Source of the DNA: Flavobacterium sp. 1
Lineage (GTDB): Bacteria > Bacteroidota > Bacteroidia > Flavobacteriales > Flavobacteriaceae
Assembly: GCF_002797935.1 (NCBI RefSeq)
Contig: NZ_PGER01000001.1
Coordinates: 4,898,001 to 4,962,000 of the forward strand
Length of the DNA stretch: 64,000 nucleotides
Direction: 5' to 3'
Below are positions 1-9,965 of this stretch, piece after piece (the stretch's first letter is position 1; the number at the start of each line of letters is the position of its first letter). The translations under genes and the position numbers were made by a program. The notes below the pieces were generated by a model that saw nothing but the letters and a program-made list of their open reading frames with translations, had not been told where the DNA came from and made no database searches.

Positions 1-1
1 C

Positions 2-718
2 CAAGGGAAAAGTGAAATGTATCAGTATCTTTCAAAAAACAATAAATTGGCATTTGTGAATTTTGATGATCCTATTCAAGTCGAAAAAATAAAAGATTTA
101 AAATCGTATTCTTTTGGAGTAAACAGAAAGAATGTAGATATAAATATTAATCATATTGAAGCGAATCCTTTTGTGGTTGTTTCTTATTCTCAAAATCAAA
201 TTTTTTCTCATCTAATTGGCTTGTATAACGCAAATAATATAAATGCTGCAATTGCAATAGGTAATTATTTTGGTGTTCAAAATGACGCTATTAAAGAAGC
301 TCTTGAAAGTTATATTCCTGAAAATAACAGGTCGCAATTAATTACTAAGGGAACAAATAAAATCATTTTGGATGCTTACAATGCCAATCCCAGCAGTATG
401 AAAGTGGCTATTGAAAACTTTCTGCTCCTAGATAAAACTAACAAAACTCTTTTCTTGGGAGATATGTTTGAATTGGGAAGTGAAAGCTTGGCAGAACATA
501 AAGGAGTGTTAGATTTGTTAATAAATCAAGATGGTATTGACTGTTTTTTTATTGGTAAAGATTTTTACAAGAATAAAATAACAAAGCCAAATTTTTTCTT
601 TTTTGAAAATTTCGAAAACTTTTCTGAAGCTATTAAAAGTAAAAAATTTGACAATAATATGATTCTTATCAAAGGGTCTAGAGGAATGGCTTTGGAACGT
701 GTTTTAGAGCTAATTTAA
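2..718 (+). CDS. murF: UDP-N-acetylmuramoyl-tripeptide--D-alanyl-D-alanine ligase, C-terminal part
   Basis: This is the 3' end of a Mur ligase gene whose start lies left of the window. The frame is open from base 2 and reads QGKSEMYQYL before the first ATG at 17, so that ATG is internal. MurF adds D-Ala-D-Ala to the UDP-MurNAc-tripeptide in the cytoplasm, the last soluble step of peptidoglycan precursor synthesis. Visible family features are the central-domain stretch HLIGLYNANNINAAIAIG and the C-terminal-domain stretch ILDAYNANPSSMKVAIENF, followed by LFLGDMFELG, all typical of MurF. The product ends with KGSRGMALERVLELI, the usual MurF C-terminus. A hairpin terminator follows directly. The assignment is firm; only the N-terminal domain is missing from view. 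Confidence 0.93.
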   Translation, partial: QGKSEMYQYLSKNNKLAFVNFDDPIQVEKIKDLKSYSFGVNRKNVDININHIEANPFVVVSYSQNQIFSHLIGLYNANNINAAIAIGNYFGVQNDAIKEALESYIPENNRSQLITKGTNKIILDAYNANPSSMKVAIENFLLLDKTNKTLFLGDMFELGSESLAEHKGVLDLLINQDGIDCFFIGKDFYKNKITKPNFFFFENFENFSEAIKSKKFDNNMILIKGSRGMALERVLELI

Positions 719-725
719 TAATGAA

Positions 726-755
726 GCCAGCAAAATTTATTGCTGGCTTTTTATT
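726..755. terminator. Intrinsic terminator after murF
   Basis: An 8-bp perfect stem (GCCAGCAA at 726-733 with TTGCTGGC at 740-747) has a 6-nt loop and is followed by a T-rich run. It lies between murF and the converging regulator gene and probably ends murF transcripts. Confidence 0.85.
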
Positions 756-3647
756 TTAAATACTCATTAAAAACCCTATTAGATTTTCTTTTTTATTTAA
801 TCCTAGTTTTTTTCTAAGCCTGTATCTTGCTAATTCTACTCCTCCAATAGAAATGTTCATTATCTCTGTAATTTCTTTTGTAGACATATTCATTAATAAA
901 TAAGTTGATAAATCTAATTCTCTTGGTGATATCGTTGGGTATTTCTCTTTAAGTCTTTTTAGGAAATCGAAATGGACATTTTTGATGTGCTTTTCTAAAT
1001 CTTTCCAACTTTTGTCATTATTAACTTCTTTTATGATGCTTTTGTTTAATCTAGTAACCTGAAATTTAGTAGGTTCATCTAAAACCTTAATGTCAATTTC
1101 TTTTACTTTTTGTAAGATTCCATTTAAAACTTTATTTTTCTTTACTACTTGCAGAGAGTTTGTGACTAATTCTTTGTCTTTAGCAAGAATTTGAATCTGC
1201 AGGTTGTCATTTTTTAATTTCTCAATTTCTTTTTCTAATTCATGCTGTTCTTGACGTATTTTAGATTCTTTTTCTAGATACAGCCTTCGTTGTTCAATGG
1301 TTTCGTAATATTTGTTTTTTCTGATTTTTAGTTTTATCCTATTGTACACGATGTAAACTGCTATTATAACTAGTATGAAATAACTCAAATAGGCTAAAGA
1401 ATGTCGATACCATGGTGGAGAAATTGTAAAATATAGTTTAGCTGGTTCAGATTCAACTCCATAATTGTTTTTGACTTTAACTTTCATAATATAGTCGCCT
1501 TCTCTTAAATTGGTGTATTCCTTCATTGAACTGGAAGTCCAGTTTGTCCAATTTTCTTCAAAAGGTTCTAATTTATAGGAATAGGTTGTGTTTTGAGAAT
1601 TTTCATAAATAGGCGACGAAAATGTAAATTTTACTTGATTTGAGCTGTAGGATAAATTATGATTTTCATTACTATTAGATAGATTTCCTGTTATAATTGT
1701 ATCTTGAAGCGAGCTAAAACTATCTATATAAACTTTTGGTTTTGTGATGAAATTGTTTGGAATAGTAGAATCATAATGTGCTAAGCCTTCTGTGAGCCCG
1801 ATAAAAACATTATTTGGATTTACAGAGTTAATAGATATGTAATCGGTAACTAAATTACCTGATAAATTAGTGAAAGGAGCTTCTTTTTTGATGTAATTGC
1901 CATTTTTATTTTTTTCAAGCACACCTAATGTTGTATTATAACGATACCATAAGTTCCCAAGTCTATCTTCTATTATTCTATTTAATGGTAGAGTATTTTT
2001 AAATAATGATGATATTTTTCTGTCCTCAAAAAAAATTTCCTGTTCTTTAGAATATCTGTAAAAATGGTTCTTTGTTTGAAAATATATTTTACCGTCTAGT
2101 TTTTGAATGCTTTCAATTCCTTTATATTTTTCACTAATTTTTGTGTGAATTGTAATTTTTTCAAATTTTTTTAAATCATCGGATAATTTCATTTGATATA
2201 AAATGGAACTTTTTTTAACCCAAATAAAATTATCATCTATAAATGTTTCTAACATATTTGCTGCTTCATCAAAACCTGCTACAGAATTTTCAAATTCGAG
2301 TATATTGTTCTTTTTTTTGAATATTGAAAAGCCGTTGTAATTTTCTCCAATAATATAATCTGGGTGATTTGGAATGCTCAAGAAACCAAAATAGCCCTGA
2401 TGGTTAAGCACCTTCGCGATTTTATTGTTTTCAATTAACAATGCTCCGTTATTACTAGCACAAAGTAATTGTCCGTTAATCAATTGAATGTTCCATGCTT
2501 GTGAGATTGTGCCTTCAACTCTATTAAATGGTTTGTCAAAATGTATTTCATCATATTTTTGATAAAAAAGACCTTGATTTGTTGCGACATATAATGTGTT
2601 TTTGTAAACCAAAGAAGCATAAACGGTACCCATGTTATAGCTATAATCAAAATAAGTGAAGGGAGAATTTTCAGTTACAAAAGCAATTCCATTATCTAAA
2701 CCTAACCAGAGATTATTTTTTTTGTCTACAAATGATTTTAAGACAGTATTGTTTTGGATACCTTTTTGTCTATTTAAATGTTGAATTATTTTTCCATTTA
2801 AGTCAGAAATTATAATTCCATTCAGAACTGTATTGAATACAATGAATTTATTTTTAATCATGCATCCACCTAAGGATGAGTTTTTCTGAAGGTAATTATT
2901 GGCTTCGGTTTGCCATGGACGTATTGAATTATTGTCATATACAAATAGTCCGTTTTCTAAAGTGGCTATTATCAATTTGCCGTTTGGAAGAGGAAATATA
3001 GTCCATATTTCTGAATTATTTAATGCGGTAGTTCCTTTTAACGGTGTGAATTTCTCGTTTGAGTAATATAATAAACCTAATTTTTTATCTTGAAAATAAA
3101 GTTTGTTATTTACTAAAAATGAAAACTGAAAATTGTTTTTACATTCATAGTAACGTAATTTATTTTTTTTTAAAAAAAATACTTTTGTAAAGGATTGAAA
3201 AATCACTTCATCTTGGTAACAGTGAATTTTCCATATCAGATTAATGTTTTTCGTAATTTTTTTATTTTTTATAAAGTTCTGGGACAGTGAGTGATAAACT
3301 AGATTTCCCTTTTGATTATTTAAAAAATATCCAAATTCATTACTTCCGCCCACATATATTCTGCCTGAAGCATCAATTTTTAAACTTTGTAAAACGGTGT
3401 TGGGCATCGAATATTTATGCCAGCTTGTTCCGTCAAATTTTAATAGTCCACTATTGTTGGCAAAATATAGATTTCCGTTTTTGTCTTGGTCGATATCCCA
3501 ATTTTGAGTTCCTCCTTTATATTCGTTTCTCTTGTAATTTTTAATATCCGGAATTCCTAGTTCTTTGACTTGTGAATAACTCGCTTGAACGAGTGAAATG
3601 ATCAAGATTAGAGATATCGTAAAGATTATTGATTTCGTAAATTTCAT
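756..3647 (-). CDS. Membrane-spanning LuxR-type regulator with periplasmic propeller sensor (PUL 1)
   Basis: This 963-residue protein is a candidate transmembrane one-component regulator of the adjacent PUL. It has an N-terminal signal or anchor segment (about 1-25), then a long region of two-component-propeller-like repeats (for example NWDIDQDKNGNLYFANN and WLGLDNGIAFV) to about residue 660. A Y_Y_Y (triple tyrosine) domain follows at about 676-740, then one membrane helix at about 750-768 and a charged coiled coil at about 775-830. It ends in a LuxR-type helix-turn-helix at about 900-960 (SPRELDLSTYLLMNMSTKEI). No histidine kinase or receiver domain is visible, unlike the hybrid two-component sensors of Bacteroides PULs. 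It is transcribed away from susC across a 322-bp control region. A paralogue of almost equal length (16298-19171) sits in the same position in PUL 2. The role as an oligosaccharide-sensing activator is inferred from domains and position. Confidence 0.88.
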   Translation of the reverse strand: MKFTKSIIFTISLILIISLVQASYSQVKELGIPDIKNYKRNEYKGGTQNWDIDQDKNGNLYFANNSGLLKFDGTSWHKYSMPNTVLQSLKIDASGRIYVGGSNEFGYFLNNQKGNLVYHSLSQNFIKNKKITKNINLIWKIHCYQDEVIFQSFTKVFFLKKNKLRYYECKNNFQFSFLVNNKLYFQDKKLGLLYYSNEKFTPLKGTTALNNSEIWTIFPLPNGKLIIATLENGLFVYDNNSIRPWQTEANNYLQKNSSLGGCMIKNKFIVFNTVLNGIIISDLNGKIIQHLNRQKGIQNNTVLKSFVDKKNNLWLGLDNGIAFVTENSPFTYFDYSYNMGTVYASLVYKNTLYVATNQGLFYQKYDEIHFDKPFNRVEGTISQAWNIQLINGQLLCASNNGALLIENNKIAKVLNHQGYFGFLSIPNHPDYIIGENYNGFSIFKKKNNILEFENSVAGFDEAANMLETFIDDNFIWVKKSSILYQMKLSDDLKKFEKITIHTKISEKYKGIESIQKLDGKIYFQTKNHFYRYSKEQEIFFEDRKISSLFKNTLPLNRIIEDRLGNLWYRYNTTLGVLEKNKNGNYIKKEAPFTNLSGNLVTDYISINSVNPNNVFIGLTEGLAHYDSTIPNNFITKPKVYIDSFSSLQDTIITGNLSNSNENHNLSYSSNQVKFTFSSPIYENSQNTTYSYKLEPFEENWTNWTSSSMKEYTNLREGDYIMKVKVKNNYGVESEPAKLYFTISPPWYRHSLAYLSYFILVIIAVYIVYNRIKLKIRKNKYYETIEQRRLYLEKESKIRQEQHELEKEIEKLKNDNLQIQILAKDKELVTNSLQVVKKNKVLNGILQKVKEIDIKVLDEPTKFQVTRLNKSIIKEVNNDKSWKDLEKHIKNVHFDFLKRLKEKYPTISPRELDLSTYLLMNMSTKEITEIMNISIGGVELARYRLRKKLGLNKKENLIGFLMSI

Positions 3648-3969
3648 CTAATTTTTTAATTATTCTGTATATACTCAGGTTTTATAGGGCTATTGAAGAT
3701 ATTTAGACACCTTAATTTTCTTTAAAAATATTGGATTTTAGTATTTTATGTAAATGTAGGTTTATTTTTTTAATTAACATATTAATAACAATTGATTTGT
3801 ATTTGTAAAATATTGATTTAAAGTTATTTAAAATAAAAACGATGTGTTTTTGTAATATTTAAATTTTGTATTTGATGTGTTTTTGTCATGTTTATTTTTT
3901 ATTAATTTCATTTTTTTTAACTTATTATTGCATCAAATTACTAATTAATTAACCAAAATTTTTAGAAAA
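3648..3969 (+). promoter_or_regulatory. Divergent control region of PUL 1
   Basis: This 322-bp A+T-rich gap separates the regulator from susC. Two identical 13-bp boxes, GATGTGTTTTTGT, lie at 3841-3853 and 3874-3886, 33 bp apart (about three helical turns). A weaker match (11 of 13) is at 3794-3806. A candidate -7 element TATTATTG (one mismatch to TAnnTTTG) is at 3923-3930, 47 bp before the susC ATG. No clear -33 TTG is seen, which would fit an activated promoter. The leader from the -7 element to the ATG is nearly the same as that of the second susC. That the boxes bind the adjacent regulator is inferred. Confidence 0.7.
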
Positions 3970-6900
3970 ATGAAATTAACAAAATTACTTATTTTTTGTG
4001 TTTCAGCTTTGTTTTTCTCAGTAGTCCTGCAAGCCCAGGACGTAGCCATTACTGGAAAAGTAAATGATGAAAAAGGGATGCCAATCCCAGGAGCAACTAT
4101 TTTAATTAAGGGGTCGACAACTGCTACTTCCTCGGATTTTGATGGAAAATTTGAAATTAAGGCTCCTTCCAATGGTGTCTTGGTAATCAGTTTTGTGGGC
4201 TATTCAACATTAAATGTGCAAATAAGCGGGAGAACGCAAATAACAGCACTATTAAATCCGGAATCGCAAAACTTGAACGAGGTTGTTGTAGTTGGATACG
4301 GAACCCAAAAGAAGATGTTAACTACTGGTGCAAGTCTTAGCCTGAAAGGAAAAGATATTGCCGCATTGAAAACAGGTTCAGCTATGGAAGCGCTTCAAGG
4401 GATTGCTCCAGGGGTTAGTGTTACACGAAACAGCGGTGCTCCGGGCGCAGGAACAAAGGTTACGATCCGTGGATTAGGAACGGTAGGAAATTCTAATCCA
4501 TTGTATATTGTTGATGGTGTGTCTGTAGATAATATTGATTATTTAAGCCCATCAGATATTGGTTCTATTTCTGTATTAAAAGATGCGGCTTCTGCGGCTA
4601 TTTATGGTTCTAGAGCAGCTAATGGTGTTGTTTTGGTTACTACTGTAAAAGGAGTTAAAGACCGTCCAGCGAAGATTAGCTACGATTATTTCTTTGGTAT
4701 TCAAAACATATACAAAAATTTGGATCCATTGAACGCTCAGGAATATATGTATATTATGGATGAAGGAATGGTTAATGATGGTTTAGCGCCAAAAGACTGG
4801 CATGGTATAATTACCAATAATTCTTGGCTAAATACTAATTATCCGGGAACAGGCGGACAGCCAGGAACAGGTACACAATACGGTGAAGAAATTTGGAATA
4901 AGCTTCAAAATGGTTGGGAAGGAACCAATTGGATTAATGAAATGACTAAGAAAGATGCTCCTGTGGTAAGCCATGCTTTAAATATTACAGGCGGAAGTCA
5001 GGATGTTACCTATTCTATGGGTATTTCTTATTATGATCAAGACGGTGTTTTGGGTGGAAACATTATTGATGCTGGGTATAAAAGGTTAACAGCAAGGATG
5101 AATACTGATATCATTTTGAAGAAAAACAGCAGTCATAATATTATTACTGTGGGAGAAAATTTTACTTATACTAATACACAAAATAGAGCTGTAGCAACTG
5201 GAAATATTTATTACAATGATTTGCACAATGGACTAGTGCAAAATCCTTTAATGCCAGCTTATTGGCAAACATCGATAGACAAGAATATCAGTGAATTTGG
5301 TTTCTCTCCAACTTTGGATGGATTGTCTACAGGTCAAACTAATCCTTTGGCTGTTATGTATTATCGTAATAATTACAACTATGGTAAAGGAAATAGTATT
5401 ACTGGAAATGTGTATGCAGAAATTGAACCTCTTAAAGATTTGAAATTTAAATCAGTTTTTGGTATTACATCTTGGTTTGGACATAGCAGATCAATGAATC
5501 CAACTTATCATCTGGGAGTGTTATACAATGATAATGTTGATGGTGCTTCACAAGGAGAATACATGGGCGCAAGCACGACTTGGACTAATACACTTACCTA
5601 CAATAAGAGCATAGGTGACCATAATATTACAGGTTTAATCGGGACTGAATTAATTAGAGATGATTTAAATGATCAAGTAGGCGGTTCTAGAAATGGGTTG
5701 CTTTTTCCAGGTGATCCAAAATATGCTTACATCAACAATACAAAAAGTGCAGCAACGATAGGGGATATTAGCAACTATGGTGCTGATTATGCCGCGGGAG
5801 GCGGTGCTACACAGTCTTTTATGGCAAGAGTACAATATGATTATAAAGAGAAATATTTATTATCAGCTATTTTGCGTGCTGATGGTTCATCTAATTTCGG
5901 AGATAATTATAGATGGGGTTATTTTCCATCGGTTTCTGCTGGATGGGTATTAACTAAAGAGGATTTTATGTCTGGTACTTCAGGATTTTTAGATTTTGCC
6001 AAACTAAGAGCGAGTTGGGGACAAAATGGAAACCAAAGAATACCTAACTTCATTTACTCCTCTCAAATAGCGTATGCATTTCCAGGTTATTTCTTTGGAG
6101 ATACCAAACCAGTATCTGGAACTACATCATATCCTCAAAAAGTTGTTAATCCAAATGTTAAATGGGAAGCTTCAGAGCAATTGGATTTTGGATTAGATGC
6201 ACAGCTTTTTAATTCAAAATTGGGATTAACTTTGGATTGGTATAACAAAACGACCAAGGATTGGTTGGTTGAGGCCCCTATTTTGGGTACTTTTGGTGCA
6301 GGACCGCCATATATTAATGGAGGAGAAATTGAAAATAAAGGATTTGAAATTTCGGTTAGCTGGAATGATAAAATAGGTGATTTTAAATACGGTATAACTC
6401 TTAGCGGAGCTCAAAATAAAAATACAGTTACCTACATAGCTAATACTGACGGAATAATTCATGGACCAAGTAATGTGTTATCACAAGGAACATCAGAAGT
6501 TTCGAGAGTGCAAGTGGGACAGCCTATTGGTTATTTTTATGGTTTTAAAACTGCAGGAATTTTGCAAAATCAAGACGAAGTTGATGCTTATGCAGGTCCT
6601 GATGGAAAACCTTACTTTAATGATCAGCGTCCTGGAGATGTTCGATTTGTCGATTTAAATAATGATGGAGTTATTGATGAAAAAGATAAAACGTATCTAG
6701 GTAAACCAAATCCTGATTTTGAATTAGGTTTGCAGTTGAATTTTGAATACAAAGGAGTATATTTAAATTCAACATTAGCTGGAAAATTTGGTATGCAGGT
6801 AATGCAATCTTATAGATCATTTGCAGATAATCCTGCTCAAAATTACACATCGGATATTTTTGATCGCTGGCATGGTGAAGGAACTTCAAATACAATGCCT

Positions 6901-7206
6901 AGATTGAGTTCAGTATCTAACAGAAATACTAATTTTGTTTCGGATATTTATATGCATGATGCTGATTATTTGAGAATTAACAACTTGACAATTGGTTATA
7001 ATTTTAATGAAATATTGTCTAATGTTAAATTTATTTCTAATCTAAAAATGTATATGGCTGTTAATAACCTTTACACTTTTACTAATTATAAAGGAATGGA
7101 TCCAGAGGTTCGTTTTGGACATGATGCAGGCTGGGCTTCTGGAATTGACCTTGGTTTATACCCACAGGCAAGAACAGTAATGTTTGGAATGAGTGTTGAC
7201 TTTTAA
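3970..7206 (+). CDS. SusC/RagA-family TonB-dependent outer-membrane transporter (PUL 1)
   Basis: The 1078-residue protein is an outer-membrane channel that imports oligosaccharides using TonB energy. A signal peptide ends near residue 22 (VVLQAQ). A carboxypeptidase-regulatory-like domain (about 25-100) contains GMPIPGATILIKG. The SusC hallmark LNEVVVVGYGTQKK lies near residues 101-114, followed by the plug domain (about 120-230, with SGAPGAGTKVTIRGLGTVGN and SVLKDAASAAIYGSRAANGV) and a large beta-barrel. It ends in an aromatic residue (SVDF), as outer-membrane barrels usually do. It heads an operon with susD 17 bp downstream. The length is normal for the family. The substrate, a beta-glucan, is inferred from the linked GH16, GH30 and GH3 genes. 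Confidence 0.96.
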   Translation: MKLTKLLIFCVSALFFSVVLQAQDVAITGKVNDEKGMPIPGATILIKGSTTATSSDFDGKFEIKAPSNGVLVISFVGYSTLNVQISGRTQITALLNPESQNLNEVVVVGYGTQKKMLTTGASLSLKGKDIAALKTGSAMEALQGIAPGVSVTRNSGAPGAGTKVTIRGLGTVGNSNPLYIVDGVSVDNIDYLSPSDIGSISVLKDAASAAIYGSRAANGVVLVTTVKGVKDRPAKISYDYFFGIQNIYKNLDPLNAQEYMYIMDEGMVNDGLAPKDWHGIITNNSWLNTNYPGTGGQPGTGTQYGEEIWNKLQNGWEGTNWINEMTKKDAPVVSHALNITGGSQDVTYSMGISYYDQDGVLGGNIIDAGYKRLTARMNTDIILKKNSSHNIITVGENFTYTNTQNRAVATGNIYYNDLHNGLVQNPLMPAYWQTSIDKNISEFGFSPTLDGLSTGQTNPLAVMYYRNNYNYGKGNSITGNVYAEIEPLKDLKFKSVFGITSWFGHSRSMNPTYHLGVLYNDNVDGASQGEYMGASTTWTNTLTYNKSIGDHNITGLIGTELIRDDLNDQVGGSRNGLLFPGDPKYAYINNTKSAATIGDISNYGADYAAGGGATQSFMARVQYDYKEKYLLSAILRADGSSNFGDNYRWGYFPSVSAGWVLTKEDFMSGTSGFLDFAKLRASWGQNGNQRIPNFIYSSQIAYAFPGYFFGDTKPVSGTTSYPQKVVNPNVKWEASEQLDFGLDAQLFNSKLGLTLDWYNKTTKDWLVEAPILGTFGAGPPYINGGEIENKGFEISVSWNDKIGDFKYGITLSGAQNKNTVTYIANTDGIIHGPSNVLSQGTSEVSRVQVGQPIGYFYGFKTAGILQNQDEVDAYAGPDGKPYFNDQRPGDVRFVDLNNDGVIDEKDKTYLGKPNPDFELGLQLNFEYKGVYLNSTLAGKFGMQVMQSYRSFADNPAQNYTSDIFDRWHGEGTSNTMPRLSSVSNRNTNFVSDIYMHDADYLRINNLTIGYNFNEILSNVKFISNLKMYMAVNNLYTFTNYKGMDPEVRFGHDAGWASGIDLGLYPQARTVMFGMSVDF

Positions 7207-7223
7207 TTAAAAAAACTTTGAAA

Positions 7224-8933
7224 ATGAAAAAATTAAAATATTTTATAGCTGTTTCAATAATTTTTGTTGCAACTAGCTGTACGGATTACTTGGATACAGA
7301 AAATATTTATGGAAAAAGCTTAGAAACTTATTATAAGACTCCAACCGATATTACTGAAGCAATGTCTGGTGTTTATAATGCTATCTATACCAATAGTCCT
7401 AATAGTGAAGAGTCTATTGCGGCTAATCTAATGGATAATATGATGCTAGGCGGAGGAGGACCTGATGATAAGGCGGCTAAATGGACTGATGCTTTTGAAG
7501 ATCCTACAGAGGATACTTATCGTGATATGTGGGTTCAATCTTATAATGGTATAGCAAGAGCCAATGCGATTATTGAAAATACTGCCACGGCTGATTTTTC
7601 TAAATATTTCGCCAGTAAAGCAGAAGCAGAAGAGTTTAAACAAAATGCAATTGGAGAAGCTACCTTTATGAGAGCCTTTTTCTATTTCCGATTGGCTAAG
7701 TTTTTTGGAGGTGTTCCTTTGATTGTAAAGGTAAGTGACCCTAAAGATGTTGCGAGAGCTACTTATACAGAAACATTTGCACAAATTGCGACTGACTTAA
7801 AAACAGCTATAACGATGTTACCAGCAAAGCCTTTTCCCAGCATTCCTACAGCTGATTATGGGCATGCCAATAAATGGGTTGCTGAGGCTTATATGGCACG
7901 TGTTTATTTAATGTACACTGGTTATATGACCAATATTGAAAAAAAGGCTACAAATGATTTACCAACAGTAGGCGGTGCAAGTTTGACCGCTGCCGATGTT
8001 GCTGGTTACTTAAACGATTGTATGAGTAAAAGCGGTTATGCTTTAGCTTCAGATTTCAGAAATATTTGGCCTTATTCTAATGTAAATAAGAGTGCAGGAA
8101 CAAATGTATTACCATGGGCCGCTGCAAATAACTTAGCTTGGATAGGTCAAGATGGTTCTCACCCAACTTTTGGCACAGGAAATTATGAAACTATGTTTGT
8201 ACAACGATTTTCATTTGGGGATTGGGGCTGGACAAATGGTCAATCATATACTAATAGATACGCTTTATTTACCTCACTGCGTGGCAATTCTTTAAGACCT
8301 TTTGGAGAAGGATGGGGATGGTGTACGGTAAACCCAAAAATATTTAATGATTGGGCTGATACTGATCCAAGAAAATTAGGTTCTATACTACAAGTAGGAA
8401 AAGCAGAGCAAGGTACTGATGGATATGCCTCAGATAAAGGAGATCATGAAACAGGTTTATTTAACAAAAAGTATACTTCTTTGCAGCATTTCGTTCCAGG
8501 CACAACTACTGTTAAAGGAATGTTTGTCCAAATGTATGCTTGGTCTAATGCAGATATGCAGTTAATGCATGCTCAGGATTTTATTTTCATGCGCTATGCT
8601 GATGTATTACTTATGCACTCTGAAATTACGGGTACTGCAACTGGTTTAAATGCAGTAAGAGCAAGAGCAGGATTAGGAGCCGTTGGTTATTCTCTAGCAG
8701 CTTTGAAAGAAGAACGTTTACACGAACTTGCTTTTGAAGGTTTGCACTGGTTTGATTTAGTGCGTTGGGGAGATGTTGATACAGCTTTTAGTGGCTCTTT
8801 TCCAGTAAGAAATTCTGGCAGTAATGGAACTTATACGTTAAAGTATAGACCTGAGACTAAAGGATTGGCGCCAATTCCAGAAACAGAAGTAAGATTGTCA
8901 AGTGGAGTTTATAATCAAAATCCGGGGTGGTAA
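7224..8933 (+). CDS. SusD/RagB-family glycan-binding lipoprotein (PUL 1)
   Basis: This 569-residue surface lipoprotein is the lid partner of the upstream SusC. The ATG at 7224 is chosen over an in-frame TTG at 7218 because it gives a compact lipoprotein signal ending FVATSC, with the lipidated Cys at residue 19. Family features include the N-terminal DYLDTENIYGKSLETYYKTP stretch, helical repeats with ATFMRAFFYFRLAKFFGGVP, and the C-terminal LHELAFEGLHWFDLVRWGD followed by LAPIPETEV, which are SusD signatures. It starts 17 bp after susC, consistent with one transcript. The specific ligand cannot be read from the sequence. Confidence 0.95.
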   Translation: MKKLKYFIAVSIIFVATSCTDYLDTENIYGKSLETYYKTPTDITEAMSGVYNAIYTNSPNSEESIAANLMDNMMLGGGGPDDKAAKWTDAFEDPTEDTYRDMWVQSYNGIARANAIIENTATADFSKYFASKAEAEEFKQNAIGEATFMRAFFYFRLAKFFGGVPLIVKVSDPKDVARATYTETFAQIATDLKTAITMLPAKPFPSIPTADYGHANKWVAEAYMARVYLMYTGYMTNIEKKATNDLPTVGGASLTAADVAGYLNDCMSKSGYALASDFRNIWPYSNVNKSAGTNVLPWAAANNLAWIGQDGSHPTFGTGNYETMFVQRFSFGDWGWTNGQSYTNRYALFTSLRGNSLRPFGEGWGWCTVNPKIFNDWADTDPRKLGSILQVGKAEQGTDGYASDKGDHETGLFNKKYTSLQHFVPGTTTVKGMFVQMYAWSNADMQLMHAQDFIFMRYADVLLMHSEITGTATGLNAVRARAGLGAVGYSLAALKEERLHELAFEGLHWFDLVRWGDVDTAFSGSFPVRNSGSNGTYTLKYRPETKGLAPIPETEVRLSSGVYNQNPGW

Positions 8934-8960
8934 AATTGATAACGATAAATAATTATAACT

Positions 8961-9746
8961 ATGAAAATTAATAAAATAACATATCTCATTATTGCTTCGT
9001 TAATGCTAGTTTTTTCAGCTTGCGAACCAATTGTAGAGGAAGAACATTTAGAAAATTCGACAAATGTTGAGGGAGTTAAATTAGTAGCAACCCAAAGTAC
9101 AACAGGCGGTAATGAAATTACTATTGAAATGGTAACTCCTGGTATTACAGGGTATTGGGATTATAATTTAGGAAAAGCTCTAACCAATAAAATAAAGTTT
9201 ATTTATCCTATTCCGGGAAAAGCAACATTTACTTATACGGGTACTTTAGGAGCAGAGTTTTTTACCAAAACAATAAATGTTCAGGTAGATAAACTGGATC
9301 ACGCACTGGATCAGGATTGGTATGACTTGGTTAGTACAAACACAGCAACTGGTAAAACCTGGGTTTTTGACAATACTGGCAGCGGTTCATTGTGGTGGTT
9401 TATGTCGCCTCCAGGCAGTGCAGATGGGGCCATGTCTGTTTGGTGGAATGCAGGTGATTGTTGTGGTCCTAGTGATGCAAATGGAAAAATGCATTTTGAT
9501 TTAGCTGGCGCAGCAAATTATACTCACTATGAAACTAAAACGGGGACAGGTGTTAAAGGTAGTTTTGTCTTGGACGTAGCGAATAAAAAACTGATTGTTA
9601 AAGGTACAACTATGTTAGGATCCGCTGCGGGGAATAAAGATGGTGTATATACTATTGTAACGCTTACTACAGATAAAATGGTTCTCTATTTAAGTAATAG
9701 TGAAACCTACGGTACTGGCTGGACATTTGTATTCAGACCAGAATAA
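8961..9746 (+). CDS. Putative surface glycan-binding lipoprotein (SusE/F position, PUL 1)
   Basis: This 261-residue lipoprotein has a signal peptide ending VFSAC (Cys 21) followed by acidic residues (EPIVEEEH), as in exported surface lipoproteins of this phylum. An Ig/PKD-like segment (about 30-100) precedes a C-terminal beta-rich domain (about 115-261) rich in Trp (SLWWFMSPPG, SVWWNAGDCC), plausible glycan-stacking residues. No catalytic motif was recognised. It is the third gene of the susC-susD operon and is followed by a strong terminator. The counterpart in PUL 2 (24218-25087) occupies the same slot but is not obviously the same domain type. Glycan binding is inferred from position and composition. 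Confidence 0.75.
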   Translation: MKINKITYLIIASLMLVFSACEPIVEEEHLENSTNVEGVKLVATQSTTGGNEITIEMVTPGITGYWDYNLGKALTNKIKFIYPIPGKATFTYTGTLGAEFFTKTINVQVDKLDHALDQDWYDLVSTNTATGKTWVFDNTGSGSLWWFMSPPGSADGAMSVWWNAGDCCGPSDANGKMHFDLAGAANYTHYETKTGTGVKGSFVLDVANKKLIVKGTTMLGSAAGNKDGVYTIVTLTTDKMVLYLSNSETYGTGWTFVFRPE

Positions 9747-9764
9747 TCTGAATTAGTTTATTTT

Positions 9765-9803
9765 CGAAAAAGGAAGATAAAAAAAGCTTCCTTTTTCGAT
9801 TTT
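9765..9803 (+). terminator. Hairpin terminator between the SusCD/binding block and GH16 (PUL 1)
   Basis: A perfect 12-bp stem (CGAAAAAGGAAG at 9765-9776 with CTTCCTTTTTCG at 9787-9798) has a 10-nt A-rich loop and is followed by ATTTT. It lies 18 bp after the binding-protein gene and about 160 bp before GH16. Confidence 0.85.
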
Positions 9804-9965
9804 AAAATTTTTAAAATACAGCTATTATTATATGATGATTTAAAAAAATGGATAACTGCTTTTTTGTTCTCAAATTATATTTTTAAATATAAGCCATAAG
9901 ACTTTAAAGTTTTTTAAATCTTATTGTCATATTAAAATCTAAATCTTGATTCCTTACTTTTTACA